This document shows, piece after piece, positions 28,945 to 39,100 of a stretch of 64,000 nt of DNA. Every line of letters starts with the position of its first letter. The first letter of the stretch is position 1. The stretch covers positions 620,001-684,000 of the forward strand of contig JAWZSP010000010.1 of assembly GCA_034401135.1 (NCBI GenBank), in the 5' to 3' direction. This DNA comes from Volutella citrinella (taxonomy: Eukaryota; Ascomycota; Sordariomycetes; Hypocreales; Nectriaceae). A program made the position numbers and the translations under genes. Under the pieces are notes generated by a model. It saw only the letters and a list, made by a program, of their open reading frames with translations, did no database searches and was not told the origin of the DNA.

Positions 28945-30636
28945 CTATACGAAGAATAAAATATCTAAACTGCAAGTCGAGCTGTCATGGTGGGACTTGA
29001 TGTACTCGAAGAGAAAGCAATGCCTGTTGATGTTGCTATGTAGGAAGTGTGCCATGGTTCTCGATTGGATGGTGAAGAAAGGTGGCTCCCGGCCGGCAGA
29101 TGACTGATGATGACCAGTTTGGGCCGCCGTCTGGGAAGAGACTGAGTGAGGGAGGATGCGTTGAAGGAGCGCCCAAGATACGCGATCTTCGGCTCGAACC
29201 CCATAGGTGAACGGGATGGGAATTCCGTCTTCACCGCTCGGAACTAAGCCGGCTCTGATGCGAAGCTTACTCAGGCGGTATGCGAGTTTAAGAGAAGCTT
29301 GATTGGCGTGACTCCCACGGGTAGAGCCTTCGCAGTCAGCCAGGTATGACGGGTCCAGGGCGATCTTCTCGAGCTGGGGATTCTGAAACGGATATTGGCT
29401 AGCAGCGTCAAATGGAATCTTGATGAGATTGTAGAACTGGCTGTACAGGAGGCCTTCAAGAACCTCACGGCTCTTGTGCGTGGGCGTGATGGTCATGTCA
29501 ACCGCGTCGCGCGTCGTGACCCATGGGTACTCGGCTTGGCGGAGGGCAGCGACGCCAGACTTGACTGGCTCTGAAGGCTCGGGTGGGTTTTTTTCAGCAA
29601 GGCCTAGGGCATTATAACGACGACTCCACGCCTGTCGCTGCCGCCAGAAGCGCCTCAGACAACACCGCCGCCAGAGGAGCACATTGGCCTCAGCGGCAGA
29701 CCCAGTTCGAGGAGTATATTGACGGCCGATATCAACGTAGGTACTACTGGGGTCAAGGAATCTCTCTTCAACGGCGGCATTCCATTGGTTGCGCCAGTCG
29801 CTGATGGTTTGAGTGATATCGGGATGCATGTAGGCAAGCTTCAAGTTCTTGGCCCCCATGTAGAGTCTTATGCCAGCAAACTGGGGAAACGTCGCCGCGC
29901 GTGATTGAACCCCTTGCCATATGGCCCCAAGGTGTCTGTGTTGAAGGATATAGGAGAGTGCGTTGCTCCTGGTGCCCTGGCCAAGGACGTCAGCATTCCC
30001 ATTCTCCTCGTTGAGGCGCTCAGGCGAGATGCTCATGCTCTCCTGCCGGGCGCGCGAGGTGGATCAGGCGATTCGGCGGCTTTTTGGTATGTATTGAAGG
30101 ATGTTCGGGTCTTGAACTGCTGCGTTGATCGCTGGCAGTAGGATCTGCTCATACCAAAGCGTGTACTGTTCCTTGGGGAGGGAGGTCTGCGTGTGCGGGT
30201 TGTTGTGTGTATATTGAGAGCATAAGGCTGGGAAAAACACCCAGATGAATGTATCGATTAATCCTTGGATCCGTCCTAAGCAATAGTTAGGGATATGATG
30301 TAGGGGTCGTCGTCGCTGGTGGGTTCCCTGGGGGTGAGAGTTGTTTTGGTAAAAAGTACTGCTCGGGATATCAATGCTGAGATGTACACCATCGGTATGG
30401 TTGAAGATGACATAGGGTTGCGGGTACCATTGGATACCTAACTTGGCGACCGCTAAGGAAGAGGGAAAACTACAAATGCTATCGAGGTCGTAGGTCTTCT
30501 GAATAAAGTCATCTGTAAAGGGCTGGGCAAGGCGATGTCTGGTTGGGAGGCAAAGACTCGGTGGTGCACCGTCACTTGAAGATCCTTCAAGAGCGATTTG
30601 GCAAGCTGCTCGGAAATCACGATAGTGCGAGTGCAT
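28945..30636 (-). pseudogene. Fungal gene of unknown family with one in-frame TGA
   Basis: One frame of 563 codons from ATG 30636, broken once by TGA 30064-30066 (RRIA*STSRA). The two halves read QYTLWYEQILLPAI ... NILQYIPKS and FAGIRLYMGAKNLKLAYM, then STYVDIGRQY and LLWRRCCLRRFWRQRQ, the last two reminiscent of a large fungal-specific family that I know only as uncharacterised. There are no signal peptide or membrane segments. The family's position beside mobile DNA is common in my recollection, but function is unknown. CGA-to-TGA would explain the stop. It lies head-to-tail with the P450 remnant upstream. Confidence 0.5.
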
Positions 30637-30820
30637 GGGCTGTTGCGCATCGTAAGGAGGGTCGCCAGCGTGGAGATTCTCCAGATTATTGTAAAATTGT
30701 ATAGCAACAACTAGATACTAAGGGTGCGTAATAATGATTGTCATGCTGGATCGGATACAGGAATGTGAACGGAGACGATAAGACTCTTATTAGATGTCTT
30801 CTTTTCATTCTAAGACCTAT

Positions 30821-31385
30821 TTAGACCAAGGAAACTCGAAGGTGCATTCCATTCCTAGGCCGGAGACTGACTCCACTCTTCTGTGGCTCGACGTAACCAG
30901 TATTTTCGAATGAAAAGTTACGGATTAGCTCAGCCATAATTGCCTTCATCTCTAAGAGGGCAAATTGTTTACCGATACAAATCCGCGGCCCCTGGGAAAA
31001 CGCGAGTGATACATATGGATCCTTCGCTTGTTCTGACAGCTCGTCCCACCGATCAGGGTTAAATAGGTCGGCATCTGGGCCCCAAATGGTAGGGTTGAAG
31101 TGAGGAGCTGCCGGCGCTACATTAATCAATGTTCCCTTAGGGATGAAAACGCCTTCGATAGTAAGGTTTTCGGCTGCCTGTCGGTGAAAGTTTGGGGCTT
31201 CGTCATGGAGTTAGTTACCACCTTAAAAATACCAATCGGGACTTACCTGGCGGGTAGAATCGCAAAACTTCGTTGAAAAAGTTGTTCATATAGGGCAAAT
31301 CTTCAAGTTCGGCCTGGGTTGGTACAGCGGCAGTTACCTTAGCCCTGACATTTATGGCTTGCGTCGTCTGGCAGACGACGATTAA
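30821..31385 (-). pseudogene. Cytochrome P450, C-terminal part only
   Basis: Exons 31385-31247 and 31173-30821 with a GT-AG intron at 31174-31246. It shows the K-helix ExxR as NEVLRFYPP, the IEGVFIPKG strand, the FNPDRW (PERF-like) motif, and the haem loop FSQGPRICIG with the Cys ligand, ending normally. These are the last ~160 residues of a typical 500-residue P450; the membrane anchor, oxygen-binding helix and substrate region are absent. The homology ends about five bases beyond a perfect 19-bp palindrome (31362-31380), after which TLH-type sequence runs the other way, so the gene was probably cut by that element. Originally a haem mono-oxygenase of the ER. Confidence 0.75.
31362..31380. 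repeat. Perfect 19-bp palindrome at the P450/TLH junction
   Basis: CGTCGTCTGGCAGACGACG, nine-base arms around one G. The P450 frame runs through it (codons VVCQTTQA), so it may be the host target itself or the product of insertion. Confidence 0.75.
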
Positions 31386-31461
31386 TTTTTGGTGCAGGAT
31401 TGAAACACGCTAGCACGACATGGGGTAGCCGACGATTAAATTTGGGGCAGCCGACGATTAG
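31371..31461. repeat. Three direct repeats of about 14 bp (GCAGCCGACGATTA type)
   Basis: GCAGACGACGATTA (31371), GTAGCCGACGATTA (about 31425) and GCAGCCGACGATTA (about 31447), in the 5' region of the TLH fragment. A related pair, GCAGGCGACAATTGA and ATACGACAATTAATA, lies at about 50143-50175 upstream of another TLH, so these may be conserved element 5'-end motifs. Confidence 0.55.
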
Positions 31462-31780
31462 TAGTTCTCCACGAGCAGGAAAGGTAAGGACTAGAAGAGA
31501 GGTAAAGATACTAAGTCTGGGTATGCGATCACAACGATCGTATTATTTTGCGTTTAAATATTCCATTTTAGGGACTGTTGGTGTATTAGGTTGGAGAAGT
31601 ATTCGTGGGCGAGTGTCAGTGACAGGGATTGCCTGCACGGAGCAACGAATCACGGTCACTAGAAGACGCTCCTATGGCTGCGTAGCGGTGGTACTGAATA
31701 TGTAGAAAAAAAGTAAGTAGAGCTCGGGAGGGGCAAAAGGGGCATAGAACAGCAAGGCGTAAACTTTTCTCTGTCAGCGA

Positions 31781-32413
31781 TTGCATCTACTTGATTTGGT
31801 TTTCTACCACTTGGAGGACCTTCGCGTCCTCAGCTGTCGCATATGTTCGACATGTGTTATCGGATGCAGGATCGAGCCTCACTTGCGCGCGCCGCCTCAT
31901 AAGCTTACTAGGCCAGCGATCAAGCAGGCACAGAAGTGGGCAGCAACGCTTGACATTATCTGGAATCAGGACGATATACACCAAATACCATTCCCGCCAG
32001 ACACTGACCCGCCAATTCAGGCGCTAGGAATACCCAAGACGGGTGGGTTTCGATGCACGGTCGATCCAGGCTGCCGATTTGTAGGGTCATCTCTACGAAG
32101 GATTCGGGAGCATGGCAGACTGGTTCATGAACTGGGACAGCGGCTCAAAGGCGGCCGTCGATCAGCTGGCCAGCGTGAAGCCGAGCAGGCCAGCGCACCA
32201 TGGAGAAGCGGAGTCATCTACCAGCAGCTGTTTGCTAGAGGTCCCCGCAGCGAGCTCTTCGAGGTGGCTCGTGGCCAAAGCATTGCCGCATTGGATCTCG
32301 AGCAGGAGCAGAGAGAGAGGGAAGTAACCGAGGCAGTGGACGCGTTCCAGTCTAGAGCAAAGCAGATTCGAAGAATGGAGGGTGAGCAATTTCAAAGGAA
32401 GGCTAGTCTTGAA
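31781..32413 (+). pseudogene. TLH N-terminal fragment: OrsD domain
   Basis: The frame encodes a full OrsD domain: SCRICSTCVIGCRIEPHLR, AQKWAATLDIIW, the second zinc unit (FRCTVDPGCRF...HGRLVHE), GGRRSAGQ, APWRSGVIYQQLFARG and ELFEVARG. It ends in a helical KQIRRMEGEQF stretch, then homology stops near 32413. The start codon matching the minus-strand copy at 43.6 kb (MEYFLY) is TTG here (LVFYHL). The upstream sequence AAAGTAAGTAGAGCTC at about 31706 is shared with that copy. It retains no YR or helicase portion; it is an element end left beside the interrupted P450. Confidence 0.7.
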
Positions 32414-33169
32414 AATAGATGCGCTCACCCGAAAATTCATAATGATGATGATGATGCCCGAAGGCTAATACTCACTATGGCAATCCACGGTCGCCCGTGC
32501 TGCGATGCACCCAAGCATTAACCCAGCCACACATCAGAAAACGCCTTCACCATGGGCTATACGGCAATTGCTACTTCTAGGCTTCATCTTAGTATAATGG
32601 AAACACTCCCCGCGCAATATAGCCCTAGGGGTCTATTGTTCAGCCATTTATTTAACTTGGAGCTCGATGGTCCTTTGGCCCGCCGTCGGTAGCAGCAACA
32701 TCGTCATCTTTCCGCTGAATGAATGGATTTTATTGCGCCCGGTAGGAAGGACTAACCTCAGGGCCAAATTCTTTCGGCCGAAAGGCACTCTGCAGTCTGG
32801 AATTTCCGTGGCTCAGGCTCCGACCCGTCGTCTGAAAGGGGAGACCTGCTTAGCTAAGCCGCCGCGCTATACCGATTTGAATTAATCGTGAGCCAAGACT
32901 TTTCAGTGGGCCACACGCTATACCAAATGGAATTAAACGTGAGCCAAGACTTTCTTATGTCAGCGACCAACTTGTCAAACTTCAATCCATGTAATATTCC
33001 AAACCACGATAACTTATTCCATAAGATAGTGAAAAATATGGGACTAGCCTCATTCGATTGCGTTTTTCTTGCTCTATTGTTCATATCATCTTTTCTCTGT
33101 TCTGACAAGATTTTGTTTTCGGAACTCACCGTCACCCCTAACCCCCATTTCTCTATATGACACTTTCTT
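32414..33169. repeat. Gene-free stretch with a 51-bp partial tandem repeat
   Basis: Around 32865-32954 a 51-bp unit beginning CGCTATACC and containing GAATTAA.CGTGAGCCAAGACTTT occurs twice with a few mismatches. A minus-strand frame across it (32854-33135) is probably fortuitous. No domain recognised. Confidence 0.45.
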
Positions 33170-34252
33170 TAGCGGTTAGCGGTTAGTTTAAACCCTTTTA
33201 CTGCCGCCGGCGCGCCCTCTTTCTTTAGTAGTTAGCAGTTAGTTTAGAACCGTTTCCACTGTACCCTGTCAGCAAAGTACTACACTCTTCTTCTTAATAG
33301 CTCAACCCACGCCACAACCCTAGCTCTCTAACTTTTACTCCGCCAGCGCGTTTACACACCTCAAGGTGAGTTAGACGCAACCAGCCTGCTACGTATAGTC
33401 AGTCTCCTTGCCCTTAACCCTTACCACAGCTGCTTAGCTCACTCTACACTCCTCAACCTTATAGCTCTAGTTGCCGTCCCAGTCGTAGTCATAGTCGCAG
33501 TCGTTGTTGTAGTTGTAGTTGTAGTTGTAGTTGTAGTTGTAACGGCAGTCACACTTCTGCTCCCTGCCACCCAGCTTAGCACCTTACCTCTCTCCTGGCT
33601 CCTTCTCTCTACCCCCGTCCTGTTTCTACCACTCTTTAACCCCGCCGCACAACTCTACTAGCACCCTTCACTCTCTTTAACAACCTACGCCCTTACTAAC
33701 TCGCTCTTTACCCAGCTACTCAGCACCCTACGCCTCTGCTTACTGCTCTACCGGTTACTCCTGCAGCTTGTACTGCTGTACCCTGCTCCTACACGTCACC
33801 ATTTAGCTTCTCAACTGTCTCAACAGCCACACCACCCTTCCACACCCCACCCGCCAGTCTCTCTCTTTAATTCAATTCAAGAGCGCCTCCCCTTCTACTC
33901 CTTACACCCTAGCCTCTTCTTTACTTCAGCCACGCTCGACTACAACCCCGAGACCACCAACAAGCACTACCGAGCTCCATTTAGCTCCCACCTCTCATCC
34001 CCTAGCCCTTTCTGTCTCTCTCTCTCTTAGCTTCTCACTGCCACAGTGCGCCCCTATAAATTAGAGGTACGCTTTTACTACCTCTACTCTATCCTACTCT
34101 TAACCAGTTGAAATTAGACCTTACTAAAAACAACGCAGTGCCTCTTGCCCTAGCACTACAACCCTCGCTCCTCTTTCAACCCTATACTACTGACCTCCAG
34201 CACCATAACAGTTCCGATAACGAGAGCCCTCACTGTTGACCTTCCTTAACCT
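33170..34252. other. Pyrimidine-rich tract without genes
   Basis: More than 1 kb whose plus strand is markedly rich in C and T, with almost no open frame. It starts with short GGTTAG repeats (33171-33185) and contains a (GTAGTT)n microsatellite at 33506-33540. It ends in telomeric repeats at 34253. Such strand asymmetry suggests subtelomeric filler or decayed low-complexity DNA. Confidence 0.5.
33506..33540. repeat. (GTAGTT)n microsatellite
   Basis: About six uninterrupted six-base units, preceded by related GTAGTC/GCAGTC units from about 33486. Simple sequence; no CRISPR-like spacers. Confidence 0.85.
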
Positions 34253-34273
34253 TTAGGGTTAGGGCTAGGGTTA
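34253..34273. repeat. Interstitial telomeric repeat, TTAGGG strand
   Basis: TTAGGGTTAGGGCTAGGGTT then A, three and a half units with one variant. The G-rich strand reads to the right here, opposite to the tract at 10384, so the two are in inverted orientation. It closes the pyrimidine-rich tract. Confidence 0.75.
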
Positions 34274-34449
34274 CCCATAAAACCTACCCTAGACCAAGAC
34301 ATAAACTACCCCTGAACACATTATCGCACCATCTATAGCTCTGCCCCTTGCCAATAAGTATTTACCTAACTAAGAAACGCAAAGATATATAAGAGGAAAC
34401 TTATTCAACACCTTGTAACTCATCATCGTCTTTCCATACTCTCTTTCTC

Positions 34450-34753
34450 CGACCAGAAGCTTGTCGAGATTCTGCACTACCTCTTAAAGGAAAGCGTCTT
34501 CGAGTCTAATTACAAGGCTCGCCTACTCTTTCCCGAGCTGTTTCACCCGCCTCCATCCGAACTGAGTGTGACCTGCGCCAAGTCTCCTCCTCCTACTACC
34601 ATACACTCCTTGGCCATGGACCTGGATAGCCATGCCCGGTTTCTAACCCATATCGCACGCATACCAGCTAGGCAATTCCTCCCTTCAGTACTAAAACAGG
34701 CCCTCCAGCCAGATCTGCCTCTCTGCCTCCACCGCATCCGGATAAGACCCTAA
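34450..34753 (+). other. Open frame fragment of unknown origin
   Basis: Reads SDQKLVEILHYLLKESVFE, KARLLFPELFHPPPSE, then HSLAMDLDSHARFLTHIARI and stops at TAA/TAG 34751-34753. The composition looks protein-like but no family is recognised and no start is obvious. Overlaps the end of the minus-strand frame at 34691. Confidence 0.25.
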
Positions 34754-35125
34754 GTGCCCGAGAAAGTCTTGTTGGCAAAGAATACTGTCTAGATTGGAGA
34801 TAACACTAGGATGCCGTTGAAGGATGCTAGCCCACCATGTTTGGAACCAGACGAAATAGTCATCCGAATTGATTTGTCCCAGTGTGGTAGGTTTAATGAC
34901 CAAGACGACCAGTATTCCCAATACCGGGTGGACATTCCATGCATCCTGCAGGTTTCGTTTCGCACGTCTTCGTACGGTGTAGTCATGTCGGCGCCCCAGC
35001 CATCGCTTCCAGCGGTCAACCTCTCCCTGCTCCTTCCCAGACAAGGTAATGCGGCCGCCTTCGAATGAACCCGCTTTAGTAATGACTGCGTTGCCTAGGT
35101 CGGCGAGGACGGAATCTTGAGACAT
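34691..35125 (-). CDS. Hypothetical protein
   Basis: 144 codons from ATG 35125 (MSQDSVLADLGNAVITKAG). Basic middle (RWLGRRHDYTVRRRAKRN), one hydrophobic stretch HPVLGILVVLVIKP that may be a buried strand rather than a membrane helix, then FVWFQTWWASILQRHPSV. No recognised domain; possibly the start of a longer gene truncated near 34700. The 16-base G-run at 35249-35264 lies upstream. Confidence 0.3.
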   Translation of the reverse strand: MSQDSVLADLGNAVITKAGSFEGGRITLSGKEQGEVDRWKRWLGRRHDYTVRRRAKRNLQDAWNVHPVLGILVVLVIKPTTLGQINSDDYFVWFQTWWASILQRHPSVISNLDSILCQQDFLGHLGSYPDAVEAERQIWLEGLF

Positions 35126-36119
35126 TGTATGGCCCTGATGAGTGTTAGCTATTGAATATAGGCTGCTGAGTGTGGTAAAGTTACCCTAAGAATAGTCGAC
35201 TGCTACAGGCTGCTAAGATCAGGGAAAAGGACCATGGTTCCAGGTGGCGGGGGGGGGGGGGGGGCATTGCGTCCACCTTTACTCCTTCTTATAACGGCGA
35301 GCCCCTTGCTGGTGCTACACACCGAGATAGCCCAGACGCCACAGTAAGGCTATTAAATTTAATTCAATTTTTTTCATATTTGTGTAACCACCCCAATCAC
35401 AGGAAGTGTTACACGCCAATATACCCAGAAACTGTGTTACCTCTGTCCAACCTCGCTTAGTTATCTCGCTTGCCTTACCCAATCGTTAAACCAGTCTGGG
35501 GGTCACAGCATAAAGGAGCGAAAGATTCCGGTCAGCAGCATCCAGCAATCGGGATATGTTATACACACACCTGCACAGAGAAGGACTGTGATGGAAGGCT
35601 AGGGTAACGAGAATGGGGGTCAACGAGGATAACAGTAGCCGCTTGGAGGAACGAACCGTACAAGATCTTAAAGGGCTCTGACGGCGGCATGGCAATGTCT
35701 TAGGACCAATAGCCTGACTAGCTGAAGCTTAACATAGGGCAGCCTTCTTTTATTTTTATTTATTTTTCTTTGTTTTTTAGAGTATATGAAGCGATGTATA
35801 TAACCACATACTAAGGATTTTATTCTAGCCAAGCTCAATTAGTAAAAGTGCGGCTACACGATTGGCCGGTATATATTTGTCCCCCCCGAGCGATGCTGTC
35901 TCTCCGAGCCATTTCATGTGCCGTGTGAAACCTCCTCTCAAAATGCTTTCGGAACCATTCCGTCCGACCACGTCTATAATAGGCACCATAGCACAGCGGT
36001 ATCCCCGTGTCAGGGAACCGGCACTCGGTTACCTCCTCTACCTTGGGGTCTGCCACCCGATAGATCTCCGCGGTACGATCTAAACACCTAGCTTAAGAAG
36101 GTATGTATTCTACTCCATT
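35126..36119. other. Gene-poor stretch with a G16 run
   Basis: A run of 16 G at 35249-35264, TA-rich sequence at 35740-35830, and a short minus-strand frame (35835-36056) with a C..C...H..H arrangement (ECRFPDTGIPLC, then KHFERRFHTAH) that could be a zinc-finger relic. No confident gene. Confidence 0.35.
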
Positions 36120-39100
36120 CTACTTAGGATACTCTGCCATATATGAAAATACCCTACAGATATTCGATGCGTCAGTCCCAGCCCACGATACCCTCTGTCC
36201 CATCCACTTCCACACCTGCTCCCTCCCCTCTTTGCTCGACCATCCTTTCGCAGGAAGGCCTTGGAATCCAAGTCTCTTATAGAGATCATCTGCCTCTTTA
36301 GGTATGTATGCCCCAACATAGGCAATCGTCGACACCACGACCCCCTCGTATTGACATTTCCGGCCGGCCACCTTGCGCCACCCTCCACCCGCTACATCTT
36401 CCTCCCACGCATCACATAATTCTTGCGGCATGAAGCAGCTCCGACAGCAGCCAAAGTCCTCTATGGTTTTACCCCGCCACAAGAACCGTTCCATCGTCAC
36501 GGCCATCTTGGCGGCTGCCGCCTTGCCTTCTTCCTCCATCTCGGCCATACCAAGGCACCCGACCCCTGAATGCTCCGCGTCCTCGGCCCCCTCTCTAAAA
36601 TAACAAAAGATGCAGCCCTCGAGCGACCTCTGCTGTAGCCTCTCCTTGAACCCGATCCATTCATCCTCCTCCCGAACGCTAGAAGTGACCGCTCGTCAAC
36701 GCAACGCCTGAACGTCCAGCTCGCGCACCCGCATGCAGCTTTCCTCCTCATCCTCGGAACGCCCCGTATCTTCTTCCAGGTCCGCTGCTAGGCTTCGCCC
36801 CAGGCAGATATCGCACATCTCTTCTTCTTCTTCTTCTTCGCATCCCTCTCGATCAGCTCTTCCGTCCATAACCGAGTCCATCACCACTCGACGGCATACC
36901 TGCCCACTGACGTAGTCTTGAGCAGTCGTCTCCTCGGTCGCCAGACTCCAGGCCCTCCTCTCCTGCTTTTTGTCGCCCAGGCTCACCCGGACCACCGTGG
37001 CCTCGCTGCGAAGCCCATCCCGCCCTGCACGCCCGCTCTGCTGTGCATAGTCAGCCATGGCGAGGGGCATCTCGGCGTGGAGAACAACCCGGATGTCGGG
37101 CACATCAATGCCGAGGCCCAGTGCGTTGGTGGCCACAATCACCCGTCCCTCGCCGTACTGGTCTCGTACAGATCCGCTCATCCAGGCGCGGACCCTCTCC
37201 GCCTTTCCATCTCTTGTATCGATCTCTCGGTGGTAGGCGTCACACCCCAGCTCCTCCGCCACAGCTTCCGTGGCATCTACTCTCTGGCAGTAGATGATGA
37301 TCTTGGCGGGCCAAGGGTACTCTTCGAGTTTCGCATCCACAAGCTGCCGTATGGCCATTGTCATCGCTGCTGAAGCGTCGGCGGCCCTAGTCACAGGAAC
37401 AGACTGAACACTGTACACGATATTAGCGCGCGTCGTACGCATCCGGACCATGTGCACGTCCTCGCGCCTGGTGTTCAGGAGCCTGAATAGAGCGTCTTCT
37501 TGTGTAGGTGGCAGTGTGGCTGTCAGGTATACCATCTGCACCCCGATCAGCGCCAGGCTTCCGAGCTCTTGCAGTTTCGGCCGGAACGCCCTCGTGCCCT
37601 CTAGGATCGTGTGGCCTTCGTCCACTACGAACCGATCAAGCCGTGCAGTAACCCGCAGCATCTCGACATAGTCTTGGAACCGCTTCGTCATGGCCGACTC
37701 GGGCGTCGTAAACACGATGGACACGTCGCCCGGCACTCGATCCGCCCTCCACTCGGCGCAGGCGATGTTCAGCTTCTGACAACGTTCCATCATGTCGCCC
37801 TGCAGAGAGACGAGCGGGACAACCACCACCGTGACGCCGCCGGGGCAGCTCGCAGCCGGCAGCATGAAGCAGAGACTCTTGCCCATACCCGTTGCCATAA
37901 CCACCACGATAGGACTTGCGTTCATCATGATCAGCTGGACCGCCTCGCGCTGCTTGCCGCGGAACCTGGCCTGGTCCCCGTAGAGACGACAGAGCTCCCG
38001 GTCGATATTGACACGCCGCAGCATCTTCCACCGTCGTAGCTGGAGGTCCTGCATAGCCTCGTAGTGTAGTGACGGGTTCTTCCGCTTCCGCCCCGGCTTC
38101 AGCACATCCCTAAACCCACACACGGCGGAAGGGAACCCAAAGAGTCGATGCAGCTCCTCGCTGATGAATCGAAACTGGACGCGGCGTTCATTCGTCTCGA
38201 AGCAGCCCTCCGTGATGAGGCGCCCGTAGACCAGCCCGGCGATCAGGGATCCGTGCCCGGCCTGTACGTCCCACGGGCTATCCTCGTCACCTTCGTCGTC
38301 GCTGCCGCTGCCGTACCCCTCGTCCGTCTCCCCGATCAGTGCCGAGTAGGCCGTGTTCGCGTTCCGGAAATACCTCCGCGTAAAGGCAATGACGAGATGC
38401 CTACAGCTGCTGATCGTCAGCCCCTTCTTGCATCCAGCTTGGCTTAGCCTTCGCAGGATGCGCGTCATCCGGGGCGACGTCCAATGCTGACCGGGGCCAA
38501 GCTTGCGGCGACGCTTATCGTATCCACCCTTTTGTAAATGATCATGTTCCTCGTTGACTGATCCATCTCCGGCGAATCCATCCTCATCTTCACTCTCCTC
38601 TGCCTTGTTGTCGAGCGTCTCTTCTGTAGCCCACACGGCCGCACTGAACTCACTGGGGCTGTACACATTGGCCTGTGCATTTTCCCAGAACGGCAACACG
38701 AGCCACAGATAGTACACCAGCAGCACGCCGACTTCGCGTGGCAGGAACCGATGGATGATCTTTTCCCGCTCTGTCTTGGAGAATCCTTTATGATAGCCTG
38801 CGACAAGCATGACGAGCCCGCGGTCGATGAATACATTCCGTACCCCGCCATTGATAGTGTTGCGGTGCCGTAGGGTAAGCAGCTCTAATGCACGGGCGGG
38901 CTGCCCGCCGGATAGGTGTACTAGGAATAAGAGCACCTCGAGAAAGTCTTCCAGCGCCATACCGTACTGCAGAAGAGCCTTATCGTGCAGTATGAACTGA
39001 CCCTCCGAGTCAATGTGCGCCCACTGGCTTCGGAGCTCCTCGTTTGTCCACACCTTTCGAAAGAGCCAGGCTTTGCTGTCGGGCTGGAGAGCAAAGAGGC

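Noticed and set aside
33486..33540. CRISPR-like array
   Set aside because: Uninterrupted six-base microsatellite without spacers, in a eukaryotic sequence.
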